The notes: generated from the sequence alone by a model not told the origin. Positions 22,825 to 36,768 are shown, counted from the first letter of the stretch. The stretch: 64,000 bases of DNA from Pestalotiopsis fici W106-1 (GCF_000516985.1 NW_006917093.1:434001-498000), one strand, 5' to 3'. A program made the numbers and translations.

Positions 22825-24241
22825 TGAGAGTGCTTAAGTGGTGATCAGCGAGCCCGCTGGTTGCAATTCGGTTGAAGCAGTGCGTACTACGTAGCCTTGA
22901 TCCAAACGCCTGGTTTCTTAAGTTGTGGCCTTCTCAGTCATCTTGCAAGTTCTTCGAGAAAGAAGGGGAGAAGGCTGGGTTTGCTGAAGAACTACATGTG
23001 AGAATGTTAAAGCAAAGTAAATTTCAAATTTTTGTAGAGAAAATTAAGGAATACCAGAGAAGAGGTGGGGATGTTAGGACTAATAGTACATATTAAGGCA
23101 AGGCTGTTGATGTGGGGGCGCTGGAGATGCCCACTAAAAGTGCCAGCTGGCTATGGAGGCTTAGCTTAGAGTGGCTCAATGGTCTAAATGGGACTTATAA
23201 GCCTTTGTTTTTCGTTGCGTTTAGCGTACCGGGAGATCATCCATCGTTTTTATTCAATTGATATAGTTCCCATATATTTAAAGATATTATATGCTATTTG
23301 ATCAAAAACTATACAAAGGCTATAGCCATCCGGCTGTCCGTCTTAGGTAGGAGTTGATTTGGTTTGGTTTTTATTCCCCATCTCACTGCGTCGGCTTGGC
23401 ATTAATCTTGAAAAAAAAAATATGCCCTGCGGAAGCCTGCATTTGTAGGTATGCAACCTGCATCGCCACGCTCCCCATCCCCAATCGAAGGAGTTCTCAA
23501 GGACAAATAACGCCTTGCAAAGAGTTGAAAATGCGCCCAACTAAAATGTCGACGAATCAGAATTGAGGCCAGCCCACCATCTCTATGCAGCCTTGCCATA
23601 ATAATGCCAGCAGTTGGTGTTTCTTACCACTCAAGTGATTGATCTTTTGGAGAACGCATGGATTCGAGTACTTAAAGAAAAGAAAAAGCTGTTGGAAATG
23701 CTGAAATCCTTCGTCGTGACCACTGAGAAACACTACAGGGGCGAAGTCGCGCATCAGATGCACGAAGGCTCTGGCTGGGCGCATCCGATCAGAGGTTGCA
23801 CACAGTAAAAGATCTGCATATGTACCTACTAGGTGGCAATATTTAGCGAACATCTTAGATGTCTTTAAAGGCTGTGCTGCACCTCAAAGGGGCAGGTGGG
23901 AATCAATTCGTCTTCTCGGTGCAACACCCCGCTTTTCTCTGCAAAGAGTCAGGAGAGTCTACGCCTAAAAGAGTTTTCTTCGACAGCTCCCGCATCGACC
24001 CCGCTTCTCACGACGCCTGTTGACCAGAGTCTCGCGCACCTTGGCGGGGGTTTATGGGTTTTGAGGAAAGAACGGCCTTCGGGCTGCCATTTATGTTAAG
24101 CTTTAGCATCTGGCAAAGGGTGACGGTCCCCTTTGCATGTAACTCTCCATACTCTACTCAACAAGACTGGTTTAACTATCTCTGTTCCGTGAATTTCCCA
24201 CACTTTCCTGACTTTTACTTGATTCACAGCTTCGGTTATAT
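22825..24241. other. Intergenic
   Basis: Upstream of the HET gene. AT-rich stretches near 23040 and 23250–23320 are consistent with promoter or old repeat DNA. Short open frames at 22872–24245 have no features. Confidence 0.45.
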
Positions 24242-26187
24242 CTAACCTCGATCAGGATCATTGCCACTGTCGAAACCATCATTGCCAGCAGCGTAGACAG
24301 TATTGTTAGCGCCAGAGCCGTTATTCCAAGAGCATGTATGATCTATGCGTTCATCGAAATTCTGACCGTGCATAAATGGACTTGGTTGACTCCGCCAAGG
24401 TGAACTCGATGGTGCCCTGTGCACGTAAGAGTACTCACGTGGAAGACTTGGCAACGCAGGACGAGAAAGGTACATCCCTGCCATGTATATGTTGGAATTG
24501 ACTGGTCTCTGAATTATCTCGTCGTTTAATGCTAACACATCAAACGGCTTGGCAAGGAGACCGATGTAGGTTGCGGGAGTGAACAGCTTGTGTCTTGAGG
24601 TCACAACAGTACCATTGACAATAACGTGCCCGTCGATCTCCATTTGAATGTTGGGGAGTTTTGAGAGCTCCTCAAAGTACTCGGCGGCATCATTTTCTGA
24701 CCTGACCGTCTTGTGCAATATTGGCTTGTTCTGGCGGCTCATAGCAGAAACAATCCACGTGGCGATCACTCTCCCAGCAACACCAGCGGGGAGGATCAAG
24801 CAAAGGACCATCAATGCACTAGATATAGAGAGTAGAGTTGCTGAGGCAAAAAGCGCTGTGCCGAACGCAAATACGGCAACATTGGAGCATTTGGCAATTA
24901 CTTGTGCCGCAGCATGCATCGATGAGATGCGATTGACAGAGATGACCACATAAAAGCATGTTCGTGGGTAAGTGAGCCCTTGATCTGGGGAGACGCGAAT
25001 CTTCCGGTTTAGCCCTGGACCGGACTTAATGAACTCGAAAGCATTCGGGTAGTCTGTGGCATTCCAGATCTTCGGAGCGTCTATGCCCAACATTAAGCCA
25101 GTCTGTGCTTTAGACACTCGGATCGTCCAGCTCTTCATAAATGGAGCCGCCACGAGGTTGTCGAAGATAGCGACTGCAGTCACAAGAAAATACCAAAACC
25201 ACATCCAGCCCCAGGCCTTTTATGCGTTAGCAAAACAGAAAGAATAGTTCAGACGAAGAATGCTAAACGTACGCGACACCACCATGTAATCACTGCCCCC
25301 TGCTGGGCGAAGTACATCGGAATCAATAGGGCCACGATGAGGCCCACCTGCAACGCCATGGCGAACCAAATTCCCAAGAAGATACTACCTCCGCTAGGCT
25401 CCTCGGCTCTGATTCGTACCTCTTGAGCAAAGCTTTGCATATCGTTTAGTGAAATATCTGGCTTCTGTTTCTGATTCTGTGGCTTGGGTTCTCCGTGCAG
25501 ACTCTCTAGCTTGGGTCGCTGGTGCTGATCATCTACGTGAGAGCTTGGGCGCGACTCTTGTCGTTGTGGCACGGTGACCAGATTTGTTGGCATAAAGCCA
25601 CCATATGAGAACGATTCATCGGGATTATAATGGCCCACATTCGAAGGGGTAAGAGAGCCTCCTAGACTAAGTAACATGCTGAGGACACCAGCGATCGGAA
25701 CGAGTTTGTATACGATCCACATTTCGCGCGTCGGAGCTCCGAGAAGGGCACCAGCAGTTGGAAGGATACTAAGTGCTCCGGCTGCGCCATTATACTCGGC
25801 AGCATTCAGACTACCGACGAGCTCCAAGGCAGCAGTGAGATTGGCCAAACAGGAAGAGACTGAATCGCCGCCGCGAATTGTCTTCCCGCGTTGCACCCAG
25901 TTGTGAAAGTCCAGGTCTCCACCTTCCTGGTCGACAGACGTTGCTTGTGCTGGAGATACTGTTTGCACCGAAGTGAAGACGTAAGTATTGGCGGCGGCCA
26001 CCTTTGGGATCATCATGGTGATTAACAACATCAGCGAAGTCTTTATGATTGAAGCGGCAAATTGCGTTCGGTGCCGGAAATCGGCTTTCATAAGAAGGAG
26101 ACATTTGTATAAGAACGCGGCTTTTATCTCTGGCTGATCCATCTTCGTGATCGGCATAAGGTTTTGGATGAGAATAAATATGTGCAA
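24242..26187 (-). CDS. Multi-pass membrane protein of unknown family
   Basis: Two exons, 26187–25273 and 25216–24242; the intron has donor GTACGT, a GCTAAC branch site and acceptor AAAAG, phase 0; up to 629 aa. The start could also be a later Met (MDQPEIKAAF). Hydrophobic segments: about 49–69, one near 155–175 (VPIAGVLSMLLSLGG), one near 275–300 (GIWFAMALQVGLIVALLIPMYF), one at the exon junction (MWFWYFLVTAVAIF) and a long double segment around VFAFGTALFASATLLSISSALMV. A polar Gln/Pro-rich loop lies between the second and third. The C-terminal 90 residues are polar and Ser/Pro/Asn-rich. I do not recognise the family; continuity across the intron and the clear membrane pattern support a real gene. 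Confidence 0.7.
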
Positions 26188-27489
26188 ATTGTTGTTTTCA
26201 CAGAACTAACAACTAATTCCCCATGGAAAGTGCAAGGAAGAGCAAGATTCGGTCATTCGCAAGGCTGGGAGGGGTATTGTGACTTTTTAATATCTTGGAT
26301 ATGTGTGGATGCGACTGAAGCTTTCCTTTAGGCCGAATGGTATTGGTCCTCAATTGTGGTGGTCAGCAAGGGAGCAGGAAATGGTCCGGGGGTTGCGCTG
26401 CACAGACATACTCCATTTCACCGTATTAGGAATACCAGGAGGACTTTTACTGCGGCCTACCTTGCAGGCGCTTCGACAAAAATTTCTCGTCGTTTGATAC
26501 GCCGGAGGCGCTATAGGCTGCGTGCCGCTCCACTAATATAAGGTATTTGTCAGATATTGGATCGTAGTGTAGTTCCTATACACCAGGGCGTGGTTAATAT
26601 ATACGGGGACCCCCTTAGGATTCGCCAGGGCCACCTAAATGAGCGTGTAACCCGTAAAAATAAAAGGCACGGAATATAAATTAACAAATTAAAAATTGGT
26701 ACTTATATTAGACTATTTCAACCTTCGATAAGAAAGAACCACCTTAATTAACACTAATATAAATATGATCGGCTCGCTTTAAGCCCCCCCCCCTTTTAAC
26801 ATTTGCAAGGGGCTTATTTTAATCCGTATTTTACGCTAAAAAGATGAAGGAAAATGCACTCCAAGGCCTTCATATACCTAATTTAATGTCAGGGCATGCT
26901 GCTACCACTGTACGAAGAAGTCAAAGAGCGTGCTCGCAATCGTTGGGAAACGATCACGAACTGGGACCTATATGCTCACGGGACGGGACGGTGCCATACA
27001 GTACCTGCCGTGACATTTAATAATCGATCTCGCGCATAAACAGCCGTAAGACTCCCCTTTTAATACCTGATCTATTATACACGCACACAATGAAACATGA
27101 ATTATTCATAAGTATTAAAAAGCATATCTAAATAATCTTAATTATTTACAGCGAATGTGTTATAATATTGATTATTTCAATTACATAAATTTATCGAGAT
27201 TGAATAAAGCTTTGGGGAAGGACGGGAAGGACCTTGGGGAAGGACTAGCGCAACCTAACATGGAGCTAAGGACACAAAATCCGGAGAGAAATCCACCTTG
27301 TCGCTGTGACATGTAGGTTCTAGGCTGCTGAAAATAAGTGTTGATGAAGGTGGTGCTTTCCTATTAGAGTTTTAACTATTCTGATATGGGTGTTAATTGT
27401 GCAATGTCTGTATTTGTTCTGAGCCTCCAGTCTCGACAAGTTGCACCCTTATTTGGGTGACCCGGCTAATCCCCGGGGGTCACCATACC
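26188..27489. other. AT-rich intergenic, probable decayed repeat DNA
   Basis: From about 26,560 to 27,210 the sequence turns AT-rich with few CpA/TpG and a C11 run near 26,785, resembling an old repeat. It ends against the truncated HET gene. No coding frame is credible. Confidence 0.45.
27443..27487 (+). repeat. GC-rich hairpin motif, copy 1
   Basis: Contains GGTGACCC and GGGTCACC arms around GGCTAATCCCCG. It shares CTTATTTGGG, GGCTAA and CCCCGGG in the same order with 63,940–63,980, and sits at the broken 5' edge of a HET fragment. Confidence 0.5.
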
Positions 27490-28464
27490 TCTATCGATAT
27501 ATATAAAGAAGCGGCTGCTACGGTGATTCTGGCGCGAGAGGTATCGTTGACGACACGCGTCAGAGCAATCTTCAAATGGAAGACTATATCTGCCGAGGGT
27601 AGGAATAAAACCAGTCAGTTGGTAGGACAGGTCATGAAGTCAAAATGGGCGGAGAGGATGTGGACACTGCAGGAAGCAGTATGGTCCAACAGTCTCTTGG
27701 TGTTTACTGGAGAAGCCATCTTTGATCTGCGGGGAGTGCATCATCTAGGAGAAGCGCGGTTGAACGAAGACATAGCTGGAGACTGGGCGGGACCCAACGG
27801 TGTGCTGAGCGAATTGCGCAGAAGGTGTAACGACACCATACTGGCAGACAGAGCCCTCGTCAGTACCTGGGCAGAGCCATGGGAATGCGTTCCAACACTG
27901 GCTGAGAATATTGACACGCTATTGGAAGTGGCAGCACACAGACAGTGCGCCCGGCCAAACGATAAGATTTACGCACTCCTTGGACTCACCAAACACAACG
28001 ACTTTTGGATCACGTATAACGAGTCTGTCGAAAGCACCCTGATACGAGCAATCAACGCCGGGGTAGTTTCATGGCCAGTGTTGACCATGGTAAAAACCGA
28101 GGAGGGAAGCCAGAACTGCTGGATGCCAAACCTCAAAGAGGCAGTTCGTGTGCCAGAGGCTAACAGCAGCATCAGGACTATAGACATGGTTGAGCAGATG
28201 ATCAAATTGGACGGGTTCATTGCTGATACCGAAGAGCTGAAGAGTCAAGTGGAAATTCCTGATAGCCATTCTAGCAACCAAATACTTTTGGTTGTACCAG
28301 GAATAGGTGGCACCGATAGCCTGGCAATGCGAGCAGAGGTTGTGAAGGATAGGGTCCTCCATAGGACGGGAGCTTGGCGTATCAAGATGAGTGAAGAACT
28401 CAAGAACGCTCATCAAGAAGAGATAGGGACATACTTGGTTGGTGCTACACTGCTCCAGGCTTGA
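27490..28464 (+). pseudogene. 5'-truncated HET-domain gene
   Basis: The frame runs from 27397, but recognisable HET sequence starts only at about 27490 (IYKEAAATVILA). The first two HET blocks (the LSY.WG and W(V/I)D..CI regions) are missing. The third block, AERMWTLQEAVWS, and the later NDKIYALLGL segment are present, and the frame is open to 28464. The upstream junction lies next to a GC-rich hairpin motif (27443–27487) that recurs at the window end, and beyond that to AT-rich repeat-like DNA, so the 5' part was probably lost by a rearrangement. The remaining 324 codons are uninterrupted, suggesting recent loss or a still-expressed fragment. Confidence 0.65.
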
Positions 28465-28678
28465 AAATCTATCGTCCTGATGTAATCAGTGCTCCCGCAG
28501 ATTACCTGCTCGGGTATGTAGTTTGCTTTTTAGCACCTCTCTTTTTCTCCACACAACTATGTATTTCTTACCATCGGTCTTTCGTCTCAAATCACGTTCG
28601 TTTCAGCAATTGTGATAAAATTCATGCTAACTATCTCATCACAATGTGTCGTATGGAGCATCTAACTACATACTCTTC

Positions 28679-30467
28679 TCAAGACACCAATGAGTAAAAC
28701 TCGACTTCCGCAATTCCAGTACGTGCAGGAATCGTCACTGCTATCGGAAAGCCGCCATAGTCGGGATCCTTGTTGGGCATGATTGCGAATTGGCCACTGC
28801 GCGTCTCATCCCCGTTCAAACTACGGAGGGTCCTGAGGACTCCTGTAACTTTATCCACCACCTCCTTCTCTTCAAATCGCACAATACCTGTGAACGTGCT
28901 GGCGATAGCGAGGGATCGCGCGCGCACCTGGAAACCCCAGCCAAGGAGAAGCAAGTTGGGGCCGCCTTGATGGATTACCATGCCGGCGGCGGGACCTGGG
29001 TGCCCAAAGACAAAGGCCCTCTCAATGGTGAATTCGTAATCGTCCCACTGCTTGACCAAAGGCTGATACGTGTCTCGTCCTCCAGCGGGTTGCGGCGGTG
29101 GAAAGTAGAAGCCAACAGAAGAAGCCGGTCGGAGCTGTGCCTCGAGGATGAGCGCAGACGTGGAGGCCATCAAGGCATAGTGTTTGGCATATTCGTTGTC
29201 CTGCGCTTCCAAGGTGTCGATTCCAAACGGACTGATCCCCATTGCCGCAAACGATCCTATCGCAATCCAACTCGACCGGGCACCAACGCCGTCTCTGCGC
29301 TGCTCGGGGATAAAGAGAGGTTGGCCACTGTGTCTGTACTTTTCGCACGTCTTGTGGTAATCGTTGAGGTATATGTCGGGAGCGATGAAGTCTAGGTTGG
29401 GCGCGAATCGGTGCCAGATGTCTAGGACGTTGCTTGTCCCGCCGCCCGATGGATAATCGCCAGGTGAACCCCCTCCGGCTGCAACAGTCGATACACTAGA
29501 GGATCCTCCTTCGGCATAATTCTGCCACACGTTTGTAAACAGCGGTAGAGGATATGCTGTCCTACCAAGAGCTGCGACCTTGTTCACGTATAGCGCATAG
29601 TGGTACGACATGAATATCTCCTCCGTGGAAGCACTCTGCCCAAAAAGCTGGGACCATCCGCGTTCGGAACCAGTTGTCCTGGCAAAAAGGGCCGGCTCCG
29701 CGCCAGCAAGATTGGATCGGAGGTCAGGATGCAAAGAAGCCCAGTTGGTCTTTAGATAATCGATCAACTCACGGGGAACAGGCTGGGCGAAGGCTTTGTC
29801 GGCAGCCTCCGATCGATCTCGTGAATCACCCAGCAGCCCGACCTCATTTTCCACCTGTACCATGATGATGGTTGAATGCGCCTCATCAATCTCCTTGATG
29901 TGTGACATGAGCTTCTCGAAGGCTCTAGCGTCTGAAATGCATGCTTCGGGGGAAAATAGTGAGAGGACTTCGGTGGTCTTCGTTGTACTTCCGTCGAAGA
30001 TCTTTGCGCGTGGGAAACGATCCGAGTCCAGCTTGATCCATCGAGGTACATAGGTCGATTTACCTATTTACAGAAGAAAAAAGAAAGTGACCTGTTAGAA
30101 TCGTCTTTCGCAGGATAGGGCCATCCAAAACGGAGGTAAACAACTCACCATTTTTGAATGCACCAAACCAAAGTAGTATCAGATGCAAGCCATGCTCCCG
30201 GGCATCTTGAATAATCAAATCGAGCTCCCTGAACTCGAATTCACCCTCGACAGGTTCAATGAGTTCCCAAGTAACACATCCTAGCACCGTGTTCATGTGG
30301 CTGTCGATCAGGCGTTGCCAGACTGGCCTCATGTACTCGGCGCTTGTAAATGACGAGTTTTGCAACTCACCACCCAGGATAAGAAAAGGTTTCCCTCCAA
30401 CATGTAGCTGCCTGTGACCGTCCAGATCTACAATCCGTGGAATCTGCGCTGCGTTCTCTGTGACCAT
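28679..30467 (-). CDS. GH35 beta-galactosidase-like glycoside hydrolase
   Basis: Two exons, 30467–30149 and 30063–28679; the intron is GTGAGT…AAATAG, phase 1; 567 aa. The N-terminal half is a GH35 (beta/alpha)8 barrel: FLILGGELQNSSF at the start, VTWELIEPVEGEF, QVENEVG with the likely acid/base Glu, and FIPEQRRD with the likely nucleophile Glu. The C-terminal domain (EFTIERAFVFGHPG onward) resembles the DUF5597-type domain seen in this GH35 subgroup, which is close to bacterial exo-beta-galactosidases. There is no signal peptide, so it probably acts in the cytosol on imported galactosides. The same region has an exo-arabinanase-like gene, a Zn2Cys6 regulator and a sugar transporter. Confidence 0.88.
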
Positions 30468-31252
30468 TGCTGCTATTGTGGTACTTGTTGAGTGGTAAAT
30501 GATTGTTGAGAGAAGTATGCGTAGAGTAGCTGAGGTGTCACAAATAACTAAAAGGTACCGATGGCCGGCTTCCTAAAAGTGATCTTTCTTTGATGTTCAC
30601 CTCGACAAGAAATCAGTCAAGCATAGCTTGCTGTCGATTTCGTAACAACCTCTTCATAAGGAGATAGGCAGTGGCTTCCAGGGAGTGCTCGAGCCACTAA
30701 TGATGCGCTAGACTGAGTCTATCGTGTTGATCTTCACGATCAGCAATCCTAAGTGGAGAGCGTTGCTTACGATTGGCTCATATTCCACTACATGCACTAT
30801 AGTTGGGGTAGGTAGCATGCCTATACTTAAGCGAGTTGACCCCGTATATTCATGCAGCTTCCCTGTCAACGCTCACGTCGGCTCCCTCCAATATCCATTT
30901 CATAGTAATATGCATCAATACCACGTAATTAGGTACTCACATAATATGAGTCCATCAGTGCAACGTTCTCATGTATCGGGCATGAACCACTAGTAGTTGA
31001 GCTTCGATCAACAATCGAACCAATGAAAGTGGCGACTTCATAGTTTCCTGCCCCAAACCAGCAGTAGTTCCGCCACCGCATGTGAATTAGAGGCCAGATG
31101 ATCAGTACACGGTTCACGGGAAACGATGGATAATCAGTGTTAATCAAGTGAATGAATCTATCGAAGCTAATGCCACAAATGTATGATGAACATCGATAAG
31201 CTCGATCTCTCCATCTAACTAGCAAAATGTCGCTACGAAAAAGTGTGGAAAG
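30468..31252. other. Intergenic, GH35 promoter and left flank of copia element
   Basis: Normal-composition DNA up to the left LTR at 31253; it holds the GH35 promoter. The small open frames show no features. Confidence 0.5.
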
Positions 31253-31449
31253 TTGATTTTAATTAAAATAATGGGTATAACTCTCGTTTTAACGGATAAA
31301 AGCATTAGACCCCGGGACCTCCGGTTTAACGGCTATTTCCGGTAGGCTATAAGAGGCAATTAGGTTTTATGCATTTTATTTAACTAAACCTATATAGCCA
31401 AATCCGTTTATTTATATTAAATATATTAAATCCCTATTAATTTCCTATA
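31253..31449 (+). repeat. Left LTR of copia element
   Basis: 197 bp, aligned end to end with 36,431–36,627. Its inner (3') end is heavily C-to-T mutated (ends CCTATA where the right copy has CCCACA), while its outer end is better preserved. Confidence 0.85.
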
Positions 31450-34400
31450 TAATAGCACTATAATTAATATAAAAAATATTATAAATAGCTTTTTTTATTA
31501 TAATATAGCACTTGGCATTAAAGGTTATTTAAAACCTTATATTGCTAGCTAGGGTATTTTAACTAAAAATAATTAAAGCGCTATAATAGCTATTTAAGCG
31601 ATCGCTAATAAAGCTAGCTAAAGCGCTATAAAATATATAACTATAGCGGGTGCTACGGAAGCCATAGCTAAAAATATAAAGCAAACAGCCGCTAATATAG
31701 CTAGCTATAACATATTAAAACAAGCTTTAATTATATTAATTTTTTATTTAAAAAATTTTAAATTTAAAATCGATAAATTAAAATTCTTAATAGGAACCTT
31801 TAATTATCGCGCCTATATAATATTGCTTAAGCTTAATAAATAGGTTACTAAATAAATCGCAAAAACCTTTATTTACCTTTTAAATAATAAATTTATTACT
31901 ATTATAATTTTAGCTATAATTAATAATAAAACGCTATTAATAATTATAAAATATTATTTAATAGGCATAAAAATAAAAAATGCTTTTTGCCGTTAATTTA
32001 ATTTTATTATTATTAAAAAAAGGCAAAAACTATTAAGAAAATTATATAAATTCAACTATAATAGCAAAAACCTAGCTAAATTTAATACCGAATAGAATTA
32101 CTATATATAAAAAAGCCATAACGCTGGTAATTAACGCTTTATTCTAAATAATTAAATTTAGTTATATTTAAGAGCCACTAAAAATAAGGCTTTAAAATAA
32201 ATAAAACAAAAAAAAAATTAATTAGCTATCCTCCTAAAAGGCGTTATATTAAAATTTATATAATTATAATAATTCCTTATAACTAAATTTGCAAATAAAA
32301 TAATAATTAATAATAAAAATAATGCTAATTTACTATTTATTAATAATAACGGTTAAATTAACGGCGATTATTAATATTACGGCAAAAAGGGTTATCGGCA
32401 AATTAACTATAAATCTAAAAAACGCGATAAAAAAGCTATAAATAAATAAAATTCTAATTTTATATAATTAACGCAATTACCTACGCAATTAAACGTAATT
32501 ATACGATTAAGCGCAAATAAAGGCAATTACCGTAAACGCGGTATAAGTCGTAATTAAAGCCGGGGAGGCGCGTTTATAAACACACTCCGGGGCTCTTAGC
32601 AGTTATTATTAACTATAATAAATAATAATTCCCTTTATTAATTTAAAAGCGCTAAAATTATAAAACTCTTTAATTAGGATAAAAATTAAAAAAAAATAAA
32701 GGATAGCTTATAATTGCTATACGCGAATCGCTTTTAGCGTAATTAAATAATTATAAGCTACGCTTAATAACAGGCGCTATAAACCTGCTAAGCAATACGA
32801 TCCGTATATATAAAATAAAACGAATTATTATAATTTCCCTATTTTAATAGCTATTTAAACGCTAAATTTACGCAAACGATAGCTATTAAATATAAGCGCT
32901 AATATTTATATTACGAACGATAAAACTAATTTTATCGCTAAATTAATTATTAAACTAAATAAATATAATCGGTTACCTATTATAATTAGGAACAGTATAA
33001 TATATCTAATAAAATACGGCTAAATAATAACCGTATAACGTAGCTTTAAAGGCAAGCGCCGGAAATTAACGCTTAAAAAATATTATTACGTTAAAAACTT
33101 CCTATTAAAAATAATTTTTAATAATAAGCTATATAAGGCTAGATTTAAAATTTATAATAACTTTATTAAAACGCCTAATAATAAAATATTAATTATTATT
33201 AATATAATTAAAAAAAGGTGGTTTTTATGGCTATATAGGCAAAAAAACCCATTTTATATATAAGCTTTAATAGCACTAAACGGATTAACGAAGCTATTAA
33301 TTAAATAAACGACTTTATAATATCGTCGATTAGGCTATTTAAATAAAAAACGGCTAATTAAAACGATTAAGGCCACTAAAAGTATTAATTTAGATTTAAA
33401 TAGCATTTTTATATTAATATATAATACGTGCGATAAAGCTAAAAGCGTTCGGATTAATTTAATAAATTTAATGCGCATTCGCGCAGATTTCGCGGCGACT
33501 TTATTATAAACTAATATTAAAAAGATTAAACCCGTTAATTTAAATAATAATTATTATTTTATATTAATTAAATACCGCAAAATTATAAAATTATATTTTA
33601 TTAATATTTTATTTAAAAGGCTTTTATAAAGCGACTTTTTTAGGCATATAGCTAGGCTATAATATAAATTAGGGAAATAAAGGCGCTAAATTAAAATAAT
33701 TCGTATTAACGGAATTAGTAATTTTAGCGGCGGCTTTTTTAATAATTACGTAAAGCAGAAAGGCATCGAATTAATTACGTTAATATTAAATAACTAATAC
33801 TAAAATAGCTTTGCTAAACGCGCGATTAATATACTATAAAATAGCGTACGCGCCGTTTATATTTAAATAAATATTTTTACGGTATTTTAAAATAAAATCT
33901 ATAAGGCATAAATTATCGTTTTAAACCGTATAATACTTACTAAAAAGGAATTAATTATTTTTTAATAGCGCTAGGAAAATAACTTTTAGCTATAAAATAC
34001 ACTTAATCGCCTATTAATTAGGCATTTTAGGATTTTTAAATCGCGTATTTTTATATATATTTTAAAGGAAAATAAAATATAAGCTAAAAAATTATAAATA
34101 AAAGCGCTAAAAGGTATATTTATAGGTTATTTTAGGGAATATTTATATAAAATATATATATTAAATATAATACGCTTTATTATAACTCCTTACGTTATAT
34201 TTTATAAAAATTTTAATAAAAGCGCTAATTAGCCCGATCCGTTAAAAATAATTAAATTACTCCCGTAATACGTCCAAAACAGGCTATAATATAAGATTTT
34301 AAAGCTAACTTATTATATAAAGCCTTATAATCCGAATATAGCTAAAGAATAAAGATAAAAAGCGCGGCGATTTAAAGCCGGCTTTTTTTAAATATATATA

Positions 34401-36430
34401 GCTATACGGCAAAGTATAGCTAAATATGCTATAATATATATAAATAATATTTATAATTATATTATAATATATTAAGGCTTAAATAAATATACCTACGCAT
34501 ATATAAATATAATTATAAAAAATAATTACTACGCTTTAATTAATTTACGGAATTATAATTAGGACGATAAAAAAAATCCAAGCTTTAAAGGCGCGCTATT
34601 AATTACGCTAAATAAAAGCTTATATAACTATTTATTATTAATTAATAATAATTTATTCGAATAAATACACAACGAATACCTAATAATAATTATTAAATAT
34701 AACCCTAATCTATTATCGATTAATTAAGCAAAAAATATATAAAAATAGCCTAATTAATAATAAGCTATAGCAAAAAAAATTATTAAATTATTTAAAAAAA
34801 AACGTTTAAATTCCTCGATTATAATAATTTTAAATTAAAGTAAAAGCTATTAATTAAATTTAAATAAATATATAAAACCAAATATAATTTTACCGGTAAT
34901 ATAAATAAATAAAAAGTACGCCTTATAGCTTAGGGCTTTATTTAAATTTTCGGAATTAATTATAAAAAAATTTTCGCTAATATAGCCAAGCAAATAAGTA
35001 TCCGCGTTTTAATCGCGATAACTATAATTAAAAGTTAGAAAATCTTTTAAATCGATTTTATTATAGCCTACTTATTAGGCCGGTTTAATAAAAAAATCTA
35101 TATACGCTAATTTTTATACCTAAATAAATTTATATTTTAATACCTTAATATTATATAATAATATAATTATATTCCTAATAATATAATTAGGCTATTACGC
35201 CCTTTATACGGCTTAAAGCAAAGCGGTTTTAAATAGCAATAAAAAATTAAAAAAAAATTAAAAAAGCTAAGCTTTATAAAATTAAAAACCGATAATATTA
35301 TTTATTAAAATAAAATTAATAAAACGGTACTAACCTTTTATATAAACGATTTTATAATTATATATATAAATACTAAAGCTATCGAAAAATTAATTTAATA
35401 GCTAAATAAATAATTAAAATTATAATATTTAAATACCGCTAAATAATATTTAGGAATACGCATTATCTAAAAGGAAAATAATAGCATTATATTGCTATAA
35501 AATAGATATTTAAATTAAATATTTAAAGAATTTAAATGCTAAAATATTAAAAATACTGCTATTCCTATTAATCCGGGATTAATAATAATAACCTATAAAT
35601 TTAAAAGCTACGTTAATTAAAAATCCAGGAATTAATACTTTAAAAAGCTCGGGAAAACGAATTACGCTATAATTAAATTACGCGCAAATATAATATACTC
35701 TAATAAAATATAAATACGCTTTATAAATAACCCGTCCTTTAATTATATTAAGCATTTAAATAAAGTGCTATAATACCTTTAAAGCACCCGTATAAAAGGA
35801 ATAAAATATATTCGATTTTATCGCTATATTAAATATAAGGAATTAGGATTATATATTTACGTTAACGCTAATTTTATAAACGATAAATTAACCTTTAAAT
35901 CTATGTTTAAATAAATAACGTTTATAACGGGCTCCCTAATAAGCTAAAATTTAAAATTATAAAGCGTAATTACTTAATTTATTATAAAAGCTAAATATTA
36001 CGCTATTAATAAAAGCGCTTATAAAGCTATATTTATTAGGAACCTACTAAAGGAATTAAAAATAATACTTTAAAAGGCGATTCCTTTATTAATTAATAAT
36101 ATAAATATAAAAGCGTAAGCAAAAACCTAAATTAATATACCTACGAAAAAGCATATTAAAAGGTATTTTTATTATATTTAATAAAAAGTCTTTGCTAGGA
36201 ATATTCTAATTAAAAGAGTTATATTTACGAAAAACGCCGCTAATAAGCTTATAAAAGCGATATAACCCAAAGACTTTAAATATTTCGTATATTTGCTAAA
36301 TATAATAAATTATAACCTAACCATAGGAATAATCACTATTATTTAATTATAAATTATATTATAAATTATCGTAATAAGGCTTATCCTTTTATTTCGATTA
36401 AATCGCTCGTTATAAAAGGCGTATAAAAAA

Positions 36431-36627
36431 TTAATTTTAACTAAAGTAATAAGTATAACTCTCGTTTTAACGGATAAAAGCATTAAATCCCGGGACCTCC
36501 GGCTTAACGGCTATTTCCGGTAGGCTGTAGGAGGCAATTAGGTTTTATGCATTTTATTTAACTAAACCTATATAGCTAGATCCGTTTATTTGTATTAAAT
36601 ACACTAAGTCCCTATTAATTTCCCACA
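36431..36627 (+). repeat. Right LTR of copia element
   Basis: 197 bp, same length as the left copy and preceded by a purine-rich tract. The outer 3' end keeps TpG/CpA sites (for example TGTATTAAATACACTAAG) that are lost in the left copy. Confidence 0.85.
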
Positions 36628-36768
36628 AAAAGTGGGTGAAGAAGAAGTAGGGGAAGAAGGCGGAAGGTCCGAGATGGCTTGGGGCTGTTGCACTAGTACC
36701 TAGTGGGGGTACTAGCATGTGACACCACAATCATGACCAGTCCTCGAGCACAAACGACAACAATTCAG

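Larger units (their letters stand above)
31253..36627 (+). mobile_element. Ty1/copia LTR retrotransposon, RIP-mutated
   Basis: A 5,375-bp element with 197-bp LTRs at both ends. The interior is extremely AT-rich with CpA and TpG nearly absent while CpG and GpC remain; stops fill every frame. Decayed but readable marks in plus orientation: a CCHC zinc knuckle near 32,355–32,405 (gag), the reverse-transcriptase active-site region near 35,339–35,350 (YVDD type, now reading YIND), and an RNase H block near 35,830–36,060 of copia type. RT and RNase H lie at the 3' end, after the integrase position, which is the copia order. Candidate 5-bp flanks are GAAAG (31,248–31,252) and AAAAG (36,628–36,632), one mismatch. 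The element cannot be autonomous. Confidence 0.85.
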
